The notes below the pieces were generated by a model. The model did no database searches and was not told where the DNA came from. It saw only the letters and a program-made list of their open reading frames with translations. A stretch of DNA of 64,000 nt from Bradysia coprophila (lineage: Eukaryota > Arthropoda > Insecta > Diptera > Sciaridae), in the NCBI RefSeq assembly GCF_014529535.1, contig NW_023503293.1, positions 5,102,741 through 5,166,740 on the forward strand, given 5' to 3'. A program made the translations under genes and the position numbers. Below are positions 42,372 to 56,250 of this stretch, piece after piece. How positions within the stretch are numbered: position 1 is the stretch's first letter; every line of letters begins with the position of its first letter.

Positions 42372-43476
42372 CCTCCAACTGTAAAATATTCCTTGAATTT
42401 TCTGGTTTTTCTTAAATTTCAAAAAAAAACATGAAAATGCAAGAAGTTTAAAGTAATTTAAAGTCGCCAATTTGTTAATTTTCTGAATTTCGAGAACTTG
42501 CAAAGAAAAAACTAAAAATGATTTCTCAAAACTATGCCCTGGTAACTACCGAAGTTTGTTGTTCAAAGATCACTTTTGTGAGTTTGGTTGTTGTCCCAAA
42601 ATTGTTCCTCATATAATGAATCACTTTCGCAGCATCAAATGTAATCTAAACTATTACGTATCGTTGCGTTGTAATTATCATTTTTTGTTTGTAATTATTT
42701 TCGTATATAGGTAGAAAGAGAGAGCAAGAAATTAAGGATCACTAAAAAAGAGAAAAAGAAGAAAAATAAATAAAGAAGAAAATGAAAAAAGAAAAGAAAA
42801 ATATTTTTGTATAAAAAGAAAACAAAATGACTCTCAAACGAACGGATTGTTTTGTTTTATTTCATTGCTGTGCAATTTTTTCGAATTGATGTTTTAGGAC
42901 CTCTATGCAATCCTTTTTGAGACAAAATTTTTAAAAAACCAATTTTATAAATGGCGAACGCAACAATATTTTTGAAGTTCAACTTTTTTTTTGTTTGTTT
43001 AGCGAAAGAAAAAAACTTAGTTTTATACGATGACAATGAGAGATGATTGATTGCGTTTTTTTTGTTTTTTTTTGATTAAATAAATTATAATTCCAATTAT
43101 TTTTAAAACATAAATTGTCCTACTGTGTCTGAATTTTTGTATTACGGATTTTTAAGGCCGCTTTCATTGGGCATAAATTTTGTCCCATTATTGGTAAGTA
43201 AATTCTTTTCTTCCAGATCCAGAATTTAATAAAGATCTGACTCGAGTGGGTTTCAATTAAATGCATTTTCTGTGTACAAAATCAAAAAATTTAAGCTTCT
43301 CACTCGAGGTACCATCGCGAAAGGGAGTAACAACTATTTATAATTTTTTCTATTTTTCTATTTTTTTTATATACAAACAATTATATTTTTACATCTTTAA
43401 ACGGTTTCACCACTATCACGTGCATGCATTCGTGCATACGTTCTTCTATCGAAAATTAATTACAAAAAATTCGATA
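42372..43476. other. Low-complexity AT-rich region
   Basis: A/G-rich stretch at 42710-42830 and many homopolymer T runs. No coding exon or element ends were recognised. Confidence 0.4.
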
Positions 43477-43600
43477 CAGTGAACGACATCTCAAATGTCT
43501 CACTGTCATTTTTTTCAGAGAATGTCATTGTAAATTTGCAATGACACAAAAAAATTCTCAGAAAAATTTGACAGTGAGACATTTGAGATGTCGTTCACTG
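43477..43600. mobile_element. Tc1/mariner-type MITE with TA duplication
   Basis: 124 bp, ends CAGTGAACGACATCTCAAAT in near-perfect inverted orientation (about 50-bp arms), flanked by TA on both sides (43475-43476, 43601-43602). No coding capacity. Confidence 0.85.
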
Positions 43601-44199
43601 TATTTCGATAAATCAATAAAAATACTTACAAATGAGGTTCTATCGATTTTTGATAATTAAACGATAAATATATCGATTTTCGATACTTTGATTATTATCG
43701 ATAATTATTGAATTATTGAAAATGTGATACAGTGACTAATTCTTAAAAACCAGCCACTCTTGAGAACATTAAGAGTCATATCGCCAAGACTTCAGACTAT
43801 TGGGGAACAAGCGGTCTCCGATTTTAATGAGTGATAGCTCGTTGGATTCGTCTTTCAATTCTAGTAAACACGTATCTTTCACTTTTTCTAAAAAAAAATT
43901 ATTTTCTGTCAAAAGCTCTTAAGAATGAATTTGCCAAGGTATCGAACAACTGAGATTCAAGCCACATCCGATCCGAATGATCGATGGCTCTATAGAATTG
44001 CTAGCTCCCTTGACAATTTTGTGGAACAACTTTTTTCTGGTTGTCTTTTTATTTTTGGCAGTAAAGTTGTGAAAGTGAGCTGTTGAAAAATATTTATTTG
44101 AGAACTAAAAGTTGAATCAGGTCAGGTAAGGTTTTTGGTTTGAAGCAACCTGACCTGATCTTCATCTGATTTTTTTCAAACCTTCGTGGCTCTTTGGTT

Positions 44200-44415
44200 G
44201 ACAAACCTTATTTCGTTAAATATGCTTAGAAGCATTATGCTATTAAGGCGAAGCTGTGGGCAATAATCATACGGAAGTGTGACCTTTCTTTTTTATATTG
44301 AGTTTCAAAGTTGATAAAACTCAATATAAAAATGAAAGGTCACGCTTCCGTATTGCCCACAGCTTCGCCTTAATATCATAATGCTTCTACGCATATTTAA
44401 CGAAATAAGGTTGGT
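44200..44415. mobile_element. Foldback element
   Basis: Arms of about 95 bp (CCTTATTTCGTTAAATATGC near 44207 and its complement near 44390). They meet in an AT-rich hairpin around ACTCAATATAAAA. No clear target-site duplication. A second, smaller inverted repeat follows at 44437-44535 (arms AGAGATAATTCTGA). Confidence 0.7.
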
Positions 44416-44829
44416 CAGTAGAAGTTTACAGAGATAATTCTGACTTGCAAATCTGTCTTCAAATCCAACCTATTCTTCGCTGTCTTATTGGATTTTCATA
44501 CAAGACTGCCTATCAGAATTATCTCTATAAACAAAGAGTACCTCATAACGATCCTTGATTATGACCTAACCTAATCCAATGCACTGAAATCAGGGCCGTA
44601 CTTAGCTATATTTGAGATGTTTAAATACCGTTTTTTTTTCAATTTCCTCATACAATTTTGTATTCCAACTCAGCGCCTGCCCTGACCTTACCTATAAAAA
44701 CCCGTTTGACTTCAGTTTGACATAGCACAAACTAAAACTTAGCTCTGCTGTTTGTCCCTTTGAAAGTAAAACGTTGTTACACAAATAGAAAACCTACCTT
44801 TTAACACATTCAAAATAATTGCGGCTGAG

Positions 44830-45590
44830 TTAAACCCCTTGGTGTGAACCAGGCACAGGGCGGCAAGCAATTTTTGCTTGTAGGTCGGCCAATTTTGAAC
44901 ATATTTCGTCTGTTTTCGCTTTATTAGATAGGTATGTATTAACCTACCAACCAGGGAAAAAAAAGTTTAAAAAAAAGCTCTTGGAGTGAGCTCTTATCTG
45001 GCTACTCGGCCGTACAGTGAACGTGGAGTATTTTGTCAATATCTCGAGTAAATTTTGACCGAATTTCATGATTTTTTTTTTGTTTGAAAGGTATTAACGA
45101 ATGTAAAGCGTCTGTACTATTTCCGGTCTCCTAACAAAATGGCTGCCGGCGGCCATATTGGATTTTATTAAAAGTTATGTATCTTGGGGAAAATGATACT
45201 TAGAGAGTTTCTGTTAACATAGAAGTAATTGGTTATGTGTGTGGGGTGTTTCAGGCATTCCATATATATAGACATCTATATATATCTATATTCACCTATA
45301 TTGAGCTATGTACAGGCATATAGAGATAAATAATATATAAAATATAGGTAAATAGCTGTTTAAATAGAAATTTATGAAAGATGACTTCGTACGGGGCTGT
45401 ATATATTGCCTCTGGCAATTTATTTGTATATGATAACAAGGCAAAGAGTGGATAATGTAAGTGATTTTAAAGGGCGAATAGCATTTCAGTAGAGAAGAAA
45501 ATAAAGTAAGAGAAATGAAGAGTTCCACAGTAAAGGCTTTTGATACGAATAGGTGTTTCGTACGGGTCGGCGTTAGCTATGTTTTTATCG
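44830..45590. mobile_element. Dispersed repeat family A, truncated inverted copy
   Basis: Inverted relative to 28001-29255. Shared blocks include GCTACTCGGCCGTACAGTGA (complement at the other copy) and the outer end TTCGTACGGGTCGGCGTTAG. It stops near 44830, where the other copy continues for about 370 bp, so it is truncated at that end. Confidence 0.7.
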
Positions 45591-45785
45591 TGCTTTGTCA
45601 TCAATATAAGTCATAGCACCATGAACGATAATTTTAAATCGAAATTCGAAAGAGGTGACGAGATGCAAGATATTGTTGAAAATTATTAGGAATATATAGA
45701 GACACTCGTCACTAGAGCCATAAATGATGTTTAATTAAAAAAAGCCATAAATTCATGAAGATTATTTTTAACACATTTAACACAG

Positions 45786-46222
45786 ATTACAGCGTCGACA
45801 TCCGATTCCGGCGACGATGATGTAACGTCTGGAACCACCTCTGAAGACATCGGCTCACCCGTAAAGATTACGAAACACCGTTCTCCGAAAAAGAAGGTAA
45901 CGATGTTGTCCAAAAATATTTTGTTGTTCTAACATTTTTTTGATTTCATTGATGGATTTATCAGACAGTTGCCATTATGCGTGTATGGTCGCCAGAAAAA
46001 TCGACAAGATATTGTAGAAAATACAAGACATTGTAAAAAAGAAAAGAATAGCCGCCGGCGTATCATATATCGTTCTAAATGAGGTTATACAGCAGGAGGT
46101 GAAATTCACACCTTGAGAACATATTTTTTTATCATTAAAAAAAATAATTTCATTTATATTTTCTGCAGAAAACTATACAATTCACGTGGAGTGTGTTCGA
46201 AGACAAAATGCAGTACGAAACC
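45786..46222 (+). CDS. Two candidate exons of an unknown plus-strand gene (partial)
   Basis: 45786-45896 (111 nt) and 46169-46222 (54 nt) are each open, divisible by three and bordered by good splice sites (AACACAG|, AAGAAG|GTAACG, TTCTGCAG|, ACC|GTAAGT). Joined, they encode an acidic serine-rich stretch (STSDSGDDDVTSGTTSED), a basic stretch (KHRSPKKK) and then KTIQFTWSVFEDKMQYET. A third exon could start at 46286 and end at TGA 46420. No start codon exon was identified and the family is not recognised. Confidence 0.35.
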
Positions 46223-46875
46223 GTAAGTATTCCGTTGCCGTTGTTGCAGTTTTTTTTAGCATAGTAGTAATTTACAATATTCAGGTCCAATTCAAATCAC
46301 GGTCGTTGATCCGAAACTATGACAAAATAGTTTCGATTCTTAGTATTTTCCGCGACGTGACGGTGATACCTTATTCTAAGGATGAATTCACATTTACTCC
46401 GTTTTGCCACCATCTTGCCTGACAAATGTTTTTAAACAATAGAAAAGAGGTGTAGGCGTAAACGGAGGCAAAACGTAGTGACACAGTAAAACATATTTGA
46501 ATTAGGTCACCTTCGCGTCGCTGTGTGTCATCAGGACATATTTTAAGGAATTACATTCTTAAATGTACTAAAAATTCACAAAAAATCACAAAAATTCTTA
46601 AATATCATACGAAGATGGTTGGTTGGCTAGAAACATGAATAAGAACTGAGAGAGTCCTAAAACGAACATACAGGTATTTCGATAAAAGCAATCTGAGGGG
46701 TTATTTAGTCAAAATCTTTCTTAAAATTTAAGAATTTTTAAGCATTTAATTCGCTTAAAATAGGCCCTGAACAGGCCTAGGGAACTACAGTTATACTCGA
46801 TAGGTAAAAAGCAAAGTATATAAACACTGAAAGGTTATTGGGTAATGTAAACCCTCAACGGATCAGAGAAATTAT

Positions 46876-47036
46876 GGATTCCGATTTTCAGGTGAATTCA
46901 TTTTTGTAATATTGCCACTAGCTGCAATTTGACGCAAGCGAGTTCAATATTATTTTAACATAACTTTGTTAAAACTAATTTGGAGTTCAATATCTGGTAA
47001 CATATCGAAACTAAATTCACCTGAAAGTCGGAATCT
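46876..47036. mobile_element. Small palindromic MITE
   Basis: Inverted ends GATTCCGATTTTCAGGTGAA (46876) and their complement (47014-47036), about 160 bp overall. The interior is partly self-complementary. No target-site duplication was confirmed. Confidence 0.5.
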
Positions 47037-47128
47037 GCATTACCTTCAATGTTAATATAATTTGGAAAAAAGTTGCCATTTACCATAATATCAGAAATAT
47101 TTTCGAAAATTTTGATTTTAATTTTGAA

Positions 47129-47434
47129 ATGAAAAGACTGAAGAGTCGCAGATCGTCAGAACGTCATAAACACAATCACTACATGGCATTAAAACGTGAC
47201 TACATTTTCACTCCTATCGCTTTCGAAACGTTCGGGCCAATGGGAGAGGACACTAAGAAATTCATTAGTAAAATCGGAAAACTGTTGGAACGAAAAACTG
47301 GAGAAAAGCGCTCGACAAATTTCTTGATACAACAATATTCAATAGAAATTCAGAGAGGAAATTGTGCTTCAATTTTGAAAACTTTTGAAAATGACGATGC
47401 TAATGCGGTTTCAAACGTATTTGATTTGTTATAA
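47129..47434 (+). mobile_element. Retroelement C-terminal ORF fragment
   Basis: An intact 101-codon frame from the same ORF family as the fragment at 29784-30215. Landmarks are KHNHYMALKRDYIFTPIAFE, then GPMGEDTKKFISKIG and IEIQRGNCASILKTF. Identity is roughly half, so the two are different family members. Everything upstream (reverse transcriptase and zinc-knuckle part) is absent, so this is a 5'-truncated insertion. Confidence 0.6.
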
Positions 47435-48022
47435 ATCTGAAAACTAATTAGATTAATTTCTTTGTAAAAAAAAAAACGAAACAAAAATAAATAATTTATG
47501 TTTAAAAAAGTGCGACAATGGTGTTTTCTTTAATATTTCGCGGATTCGATACAATTTTTTTCTGAATGTTGCAAGATGGCAACGCACTAGAAGTGCGTTG
47601 ATGATAGTCATGCGACAAAACGAAAGTAAAACTGAAAATGTCTAGAAATTGAATGGATATCAGATAATGTGCGTATTAAATGTGAAAATCTTAGAGAGTC
47701 GGAAGGAAAAAAAATGATTATTTTTGTTCAGTTTGATATCATTCACTGAAATTATTTTCTTGATGAATCTACCGAAATAAAATTTTTGTTTGAAAAGCAT
47801 TTTCTTTTGCTAGTTGAAACGAAGGAATAGTCATTTGCCTCCGGATACGAATAGTGTTCATTTTGACAATTTGCACTTGGATTCAAAAATAGTTACTATT
47901 TGACTCTTTGCACTCGGGTAACCACGTTACGGTGCATAAATCGGAAATCGTGGTAATATAGTAGCATTTCGGAAAAAATAACTTATTCGTTAAAATAACG
48001 TTGTAGCAACGTTGGCACAGCA

Positions 48023-49779
48023 GTTGTGCAACCGTTGTTGCCCGGTTATAGTTTAACCTAGGTCAATTAACCGTTGGATAACAGTTAAACAACGAAAAAG
48101 TTAAAAATTGAAGGTAGAGCAACTATAATTTTTAACTTTTTCGTTGTTTAACGGTTATCCAACGGTTAATTGACCTAGGTTAAACTACACCTAAAAAAAT
48201 CTTGTCCAGCTTAGCTGTAGTCTTTGTACGAATGTACTGTACAAATTCGCGACAAGTACATTATGTTAACGTAGCAGTAATATTTACAGCAGAGCTGTAT
48301 AAATGTACAGTTAAGCGAACGTTGATTCCCTGATCCAAAATTAAAAATTGTACAGAAAATATAGTCAAAATCCACCATTTTTCATTGTTATATTATTTAG
48401 TACGTTAAATTATATTAACTAAATTAACTAAATTGAAAAAAAAAATATTCTTATACTGCTGTGCTGTAATGTAAAATGTCAAAATATCGAAAATAATTGA
48501 GAAATACTAGAAATTTTTTTTATTTTTTTTAGTAGATTTCGTTAAAATTAATCCTAAATTTGTACCTGTACATGACACAAATTCCACCGATGGAGTGGCT
48601 TCTATTCTTAACAAAAATTACCCTACTCTATTTATCCAGAACCATGGAAACTTTGTTTTTTTTTCGAAAAATGTGTTTTTTCAATTAGTAGTTTTCATTT
48701 ATTGAAACTGATTGTCCGAACTTAGTCCAAAACTTGTTTTGACTTGTTTTCGTTGTATGAGTTAAAACACACAATACAATCAATCTTAAGCGGTAGCTGT
48801 CATCACAAAAGCCTCCAAATTGGATATTTGTCAAAGTAGTGTTCATGCTAGGAGCAGTGCGTTGGCCATCCACGTTAAAAAAATTTCATACACATGAATG
48901 AATGAACGAAACATTTAACGAAACTTAAGTGAGGTTACGTTTGAATAATAGTCGGTTCGTGCTTGGATCATTTTGTTCGGCGAAACCGTTGCAAATCTAT
49001 AATTTGTTTACGAAAATAGTTATTTATGTATAACTCGGTGCGTTAATAAAACGTCAGTTGCACATAATCCGTCTTATTTACATAAAATCTGGTTTCTACA
49101 TTTAGCGTACTTTAATAGAAATTTTACCGACCCTGAAAATAGTTAGTCATAAATTTTTTTGATGTGATTTCATCAAAGATTCCATCGCATAAGGAATATG
49201 AAATGCTTTAAATTGATATCCGGAAGGATAAAAGATGCGAGTAGAGGCATCAGAAAATCTGCTATCTACAACGACAGCTTTTACCGTCAATTACACTAAA
49301 AAAAATCTTTCATTATTCCAGTTCATTTATTCACCGCTGAATTTATGAATTAAGAATAAATCTAGAATTGTGTTGAAATGTCATGCAGTTTTTAGTCTTG
49401 ATATTATGGAAGTTTCCACGACCTACATTCAATTTGAATTATTCAAACTGTCATTCGTTCAGCTACCACGACTTACATTCAAACTGTCATTCGTTCAGCT
49501 ATATTGTACATTTTACATCTCAATAGTACTTTGGATCTGTCACAAATCATGTACTGCTCTGCTGTACAAATTCGCGACAAGTACATTTGGTAACTTAACA
49601 GTGCAGTAGTACATCTTAGCTGTACATAGTACTGTCATTCCGTTCAACATTCAACAATTACGTAGAATATACAGATATGCTGAAAACTAATGTTCAGCTA
49701 TGTTGTAAAATGAACAGCAGAGTTACCATACGCAAATATTTTTTTTATAGGTGTATAACCGGGCAACAACGGTTGCACA
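48023..49779. mobile_element. MITE interrupted by another transposon
   Basis: The outer element has ends GTTGTGCAACCGTTG and a long palindrome (48045-48187) with TTAACCTAGGTCAATTAACC arms. Its right end (TAACCGGGCAACAACGGTTG) is displaced to 49756-49779 by the inner insertion. Rejoining at TA restores the mirror image of the left arm. Confidence 0.75.
48188..49753. mobile_element. TA-flanked 1.57-kb element nested in the MITE
   Basis: Begins CACCTAAAAAAAT and ends in TATAGGTG, flanked by TA on each side (48186-48187, 49754-49755). The block GTACAAATTCGCGACAAGTA occurs near both ends (48239, 49565) in direct orientation. A tandem duplication of about 37 bp lies near 49430-49503. No transposase is recognisable; non-autonomous, Tc1/mariner-like by target site only. 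Confidence 0.7.
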
Positions 49780-49783
49780 ACCA

Positions 49784-50405
49784 TTAGTATGGATCCCAAG
49801 TCATAGTGGGATCGAAGGTAACGATTTGGTAGACAAATTGGCTAGAAACAGATCGAACAATAGGCTTCTTGGCCCAGGTGTTTGAGTAAGCAACTCTGAG
49901 CAGTACAAATGCATAAATAGTTGGAAGAATGAAAAGTTTAAACATTTTTTGAATCAACTAAGGACCAGGCAAGGCCAGCGAAAACATTTATTCAAATAAG
50001 CAGGAATTATGTTAGGTTCTACTTATCACTCAATAGGCAAAATCCAAAACGAATAGGAATACTTACAGGGCACTGCAAACTGAAGAAACACCTACACACG
50101 ATAGGTATAACAAACTCTCCTATGTGTGACAAATACGACCAATTAGAGAACGCCCAGCACTTACTGTGTGAATGTCCGGCCTACATTATCCATAGAGCTA
50201 GATATCTGGTAGGGTACATCCGCCGAGTATTATAAAGGAAATCCATCCCAGTAATATACTACAATTCATAAATAGTGTGATTAGAATCCAACCTAACTCA
50301 GTTATTAAACGCGCAACAGGCCTAGGTGCAGAGATTTATTTCCACCTACCTTTAGCTCGAGTGCAAATAGCAGCTGCCAAAAGAAAACCGAAAAAATCCC
50401 TAATT
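49784..50405 (+). pseudogene. Non-LTR retrotransposon RNase H and C-terminal remnant
   Basis: Translates with several stops and shifts. It starts WIPSHSGIEGNDLVDKLARN, the last RNase H motif. The tail follows with a TGHCKLKKHL-like segment and a C..C....N..HLLCECP-like cysteine/histidine motif. This is the usual C-terminus of Jockey/I-type LINE ORF2 proteins. The MITE above ends right at its 5' edge, so that MITE probably inserted into it. Confidence 0.7.
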
Positions 50406-50475
50406 TGAAAATTTAGGTATTTTAAGAAATTTTTGTTTCTCTATGAATTGAATGGTATTTGTAGGAATTAAATAC

Positions 50476-50593
50476 CTGAAGATAGGCACTGCTTGATGTT
50501 GTCCTCTCCCGAGAGTCCGCTTTACAATCAACGGAACAGCAAGTGATAAGTCGCCGAAAACTTTTGGAGCATGGCGTTCTGGCGGGACGGGGC
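50476..50593 (-). CDS. Isolated candidate exon, unknown gene
   Basis: 118 nt between a strong polypyrimidine acceptor (ATTTGTTAG|G) and donor CTTCAG|GTATTT. It encodes RTPCSKSFRRLITCCSVDC followed by KADSRERTTSSSAYLQ. The cysteine pair after a basic amphipathic stretch could be a membrane-protein cytoplasmic tail, but I do not recognise it. Neighbouring exons were not found. GC content is higher than its surroundings. Confidence 0.35.
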
Positions 50594-50599
50594 CCTAAC

Positions 50600-51331
50600 A
50601 AATGAAATGAAAATAAAACAAAAAATAAAAAACAAAATGAAGATTTTACTTTAAAAAAACTTAACAAAAATTCGATTATAAACATGAAAACAGGCACTAC
50701 GAAGTATTTAGATGCAATGTAAGTGATGAGAAAATTATTTTTGTTTACTTTAAATTTAAATTTTAATTTATTTTACTTCACTACATTCACAATTCGTAAC
50801 ATAATATCCATTATGAGGACAACCTGTAAATTATTGTATTATTTGATTCGTTTCATTCGATGACTAATTGAATTGACACTAAACGAATTTTCTAATATTT
50901 TTTTTGTTTCTTTTTTTTTTTGATTTTTTTACTTGTAAATTATTGCTTCTTGTGCTACTAACTGCGAATTCATAAATGGATTATAGACATTGCTTTTTGG
51001 AGATACAATCAATTCTTAAAAAATAAAAAATAAATTCTAGCCGCGCAATTGAATTTGTTGTTTTCTTCTTGATTAGGCTACACAACTTAGAAAGTAAAAC
51101 GAACGATGCACTTCCGACATGCTTCAATATAATAGAATAATGTGCACACAACTCTCTATTGCTAAATAACGTACGTTTGACAAATTATTATTGGATAATA
51201 AACGCGCGCGCGGGTGTGTATGTTTCAATTTGTTAATTTGTTGCTTCGATAAATTTTATTGAAATGAAAGAGAAAAAGAAAATATTCTAAGCGAATAGCG
51301 GCAGCAGCAGCATTCGTTGTGCAAATAGTAA
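50600..51331. other. 3' flank of NT5C2, AT-rich
   Basis: Probably holds the 3' UTR of the purine 5'-nucleotidase gene. It contains T runs and a short (CG)n stretch near 51200. No exon was seen. Confidence 0.4.
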
Positions 51332-53336
<2,005 letters not shown>

Positions 53337-53568
53337 CTGCAAATTGAAAATGTTTGATGTGAATAAGGGGGTCTCGTTCTTGGGTGTAAGACTTATTGTT
53401 TCTAGGATAAAGTTTGCGCAAACGTTTTGTTTAGCCTTTCTAACCACTTTGTCGAATTATATGGCCTAACAAACTTCTCTTTTCATATGAAAAATCTGCT
53501 GATATTTCGAACAACCGAGATTACAAATCAATCACGACCATTATCGCATTGATTTTACCCACGGACAT

Positions 53569-54740
53569 TAGGGTGTGTCGATTTCAATTTTTGTTTTTAG
53601 TGATTCCGGATTCCGCCCTACCGCGATGCACCCTCGCACTAGCAATAATAATCAGCGAAAAGTTTTTTTTTATAAGTCAATATAAGCTTGCACCGTCACT
53701 TTTTCAAAAATTTTCGAGCTACATGAGATAGCTGGATTATGGGTCGAAACCAAAAAAAAAACTACAGATGCTTTTGCAGAGTTTTCACTCTGTACGGCAT
53801 CTAGAGGGTCTACTAGAACATACAAAAATTAAAAAAAGTTAAAAAAATGTTTTACCGTCATTTTGGTATAGCACCAAGTTTCACCGAGGTGGAATTTTCA
53901 GGAATTTTGTAAGTGGAAAAGTCATCTCTTCTGGGTGAATTTTTTTCAAGCTATTGTTGTGATAGCTCATTTTGTAGGTATTTCAATAGCGCATCCAGCA
54001 AACGTACAGTTTCGATAGATAAATTTAAATATTTTTTGGTTTCACTGTTGGAAGGCCCAAAAATGGGGCATTTCTTTGGGTATTTTCGAAAACATAACAA
54101 ATTGGCTTCTCTTAAAAAACGAAATCTTAATATTTTCAGCTTTTTAATGTGTTATTCATGAATAATATTTGAATTTCTGTCAAAATTTTTCATTTACTTG
54201 CTGTATTTAAAATGTTAATTGTCTCCATACTCGAAGAAATGCCCAATTTTTGGGCCTTCCAACAGCGAAACCAAAAAATATTTAAATTTATCTATCTAAA
54301 CTGTATGTTTGCTGGATGCGCTATTGAAATACCTACAAAATGAGCTATCACAACAATAGCTTGAAAAAAATTCACCCAGAAGAGATGACTTTTCCACTTA
54401 CAAAATTCTTGACAATTCCACCTCGGTGAAACTTGATGCTATACCAAAATGACGGTAAAACATTTTTTTAACTTTTTTTAATTTTTGTATGTTCTAGTAG
54501 ACCCTCTAGATGCCGTACAGAGTGAAAACTTTGCAAAAGCATCTGTAGTTTTTTTTTGGTTTCGACCCATAATCCAGCTATCTCATGTAGCTCGAAAATT
54601 TTTGAAAAAGTGACGGTGCAAGCTTATATTGACTTATAAAAAAAAACTTTTCGCTGATTATTATTGCTAGTGCGAGGGTGCATCGCGGTAGGGCGGAATC
54701 CGGAATCACTAAAAACAAAAATTGAAATCGACACACCCTA
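53569..54740. mobile_element. hAT-like foldback element with perfect 8-bp target duplication
   Basis: 1172 bp, ends TAGGGTGTGTCGATTTCAAT and its inverted match. It is flanked by ACGGACAT at 53561-53568 and 54741-54748. The arms are nearly identical over about 560 bp each, with a short loop around 54130-54150. The 8-bp duplication and the TAGGG-type end fit the hAT superfamily. It has no transposase, so it must have been moved in trans. Confidence 0.92.
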
Positions 54741-54809
54741 ACGGACATAATTGAATTTCACTTCAATCAGAACATTCCCCCAGTTTATGCAACCGAAATT
54801 AACGTCACA

Positions 54810-56250
54810 CAGGGGTCGTACTACTCCTTATTTTCCTGATTTTCCTTATTTTTGAAAAAACCACCTTATTCCTCCTTATTTTTGAAAAAGTTCCTTTTTT
54901 TTCCTTATCTTTCAATAATTTTGACGAGAAAACTACATTTTTGGATAACAGATAATAAAAAAAAAATCGCTGCGCGGCAGAATACTGAGCAATAGGGTCA
55001 TCGTAAATCTTCACCCGATCTCCTACTGCTAGTAAACAAACCATAGAAATGTAGTTCCTTGTTGTCGATTTTACTGAAGAAAAATATCCACGTGGATTAC
55101 AGTAATTTTGCTACCTTCCCACTCAATGGATTGAAGAATTGAAGGTAACGGACGAATGTTTGGAAAGAATTGCCTCTGTCTCACGCTAAAAAGCGCGGTC
55201 ATACTAAGTCAGTCAAAACATCGACTTTACAAAAAGTCAGTCTAAGAAACAATCTAACGACAATAGAGCACAGTGGGGGAGGGGGTCCCAAAGTTTCAAA
55301 ATTTTGGTGGACGCCACTTGTGTGCTTGGAGGCTTGAAAAGGTCAATGGAATCTACCTGTTCCAAGTCATCTATGGGAAGAATCATTATTTTATTATTTC
55401 ACTGATGTACTAAGAGGGAAACTTTCCCAACAAACTATTTGGTGGTAGATCACACAAAAAAACAAGACCTACATAAACTTAAATTCATTTGATCAAATTA
55501 TTGTGTTGTTTACAAATTTGATATAATTCTGACCTCAAATCTCTACTTCACCTAAAAGAAAATTAAGGAATGTAGCATATTGAGAAATGTACAGTCTTAT
55601 CCTGAGGTTCAAAACACGACCTACAACCAATGGAATGTTGTAAAGAGCCATAGTCTTATTTTGTGGGTTGTGTGGATTATTTGTATTAATATTTACACGT
55701 AAATATTCACAGTCCACAAAATAAACAATTGACATGGTATAAGAAAGTAGCGGTAAGCTAAGGTTAATAATTTCAAATTAACTTTTACTATTAAACCATG
55801 GTAATTCGTTCAGGCCACGTTCAGGAACGAAAAATTCTTTACTGAGTGAACATTCGTTTCGTTGAGTTAACGCTGTCAAGTTTAACTTTGAGGTTAGATT
55901 TCTCACGATGTACTTTGGTCGTGAAAGTTTACCCAGATGTCATGAACGTTTCGTTTCTGAACGTGGCTCATTGCGTTTAAGTGGATTTAAGTGGATTAAA
56001 TTAGTGTAAAATCGTTGAATATGGGTATGGGAATTTTTGAAAAACTTCGTAATTTTTGATTATGAGCCTAAAAAAGCGTGCAGGGGGTGTGCGTATAAAA
56101 AATCATCAAGATTTTTACCCAAAAATTTACTTCCAAGCTCCTTATTTTCTCCTTAATTTCAACCGAAAAATTCCTTATTTTCTCCTTATTTTTTTAAAAA
56201 AACCTCCTTATTTCCTTAATAAGGCACGCCATTTTTGAGTGCGAGGTCTG
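54810..56250. mobile_element. Candidate terminal-inverted-repeat element
   Basis: Imperfect inverted ends (CAGGGGTCGTAC at the left, complement of CAGACCTCGCAC at the right), flanked by GTCACA on both sides (54804-54809, 56251-56256). Both subterminal regions have tandem CCTTATTTT words. No transposase frame was seen. A smaller MITE lies inside. Confidence 0.5.
55814..55967. mobile_element. Small MITE inside the larger element
   Basis: Ends GCCACGTTCAGGAACGAA with the inverted match TTCGTTTCTGAACGTGGC, about 154 bp. No clear target duplication. Confidence 0.55.
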
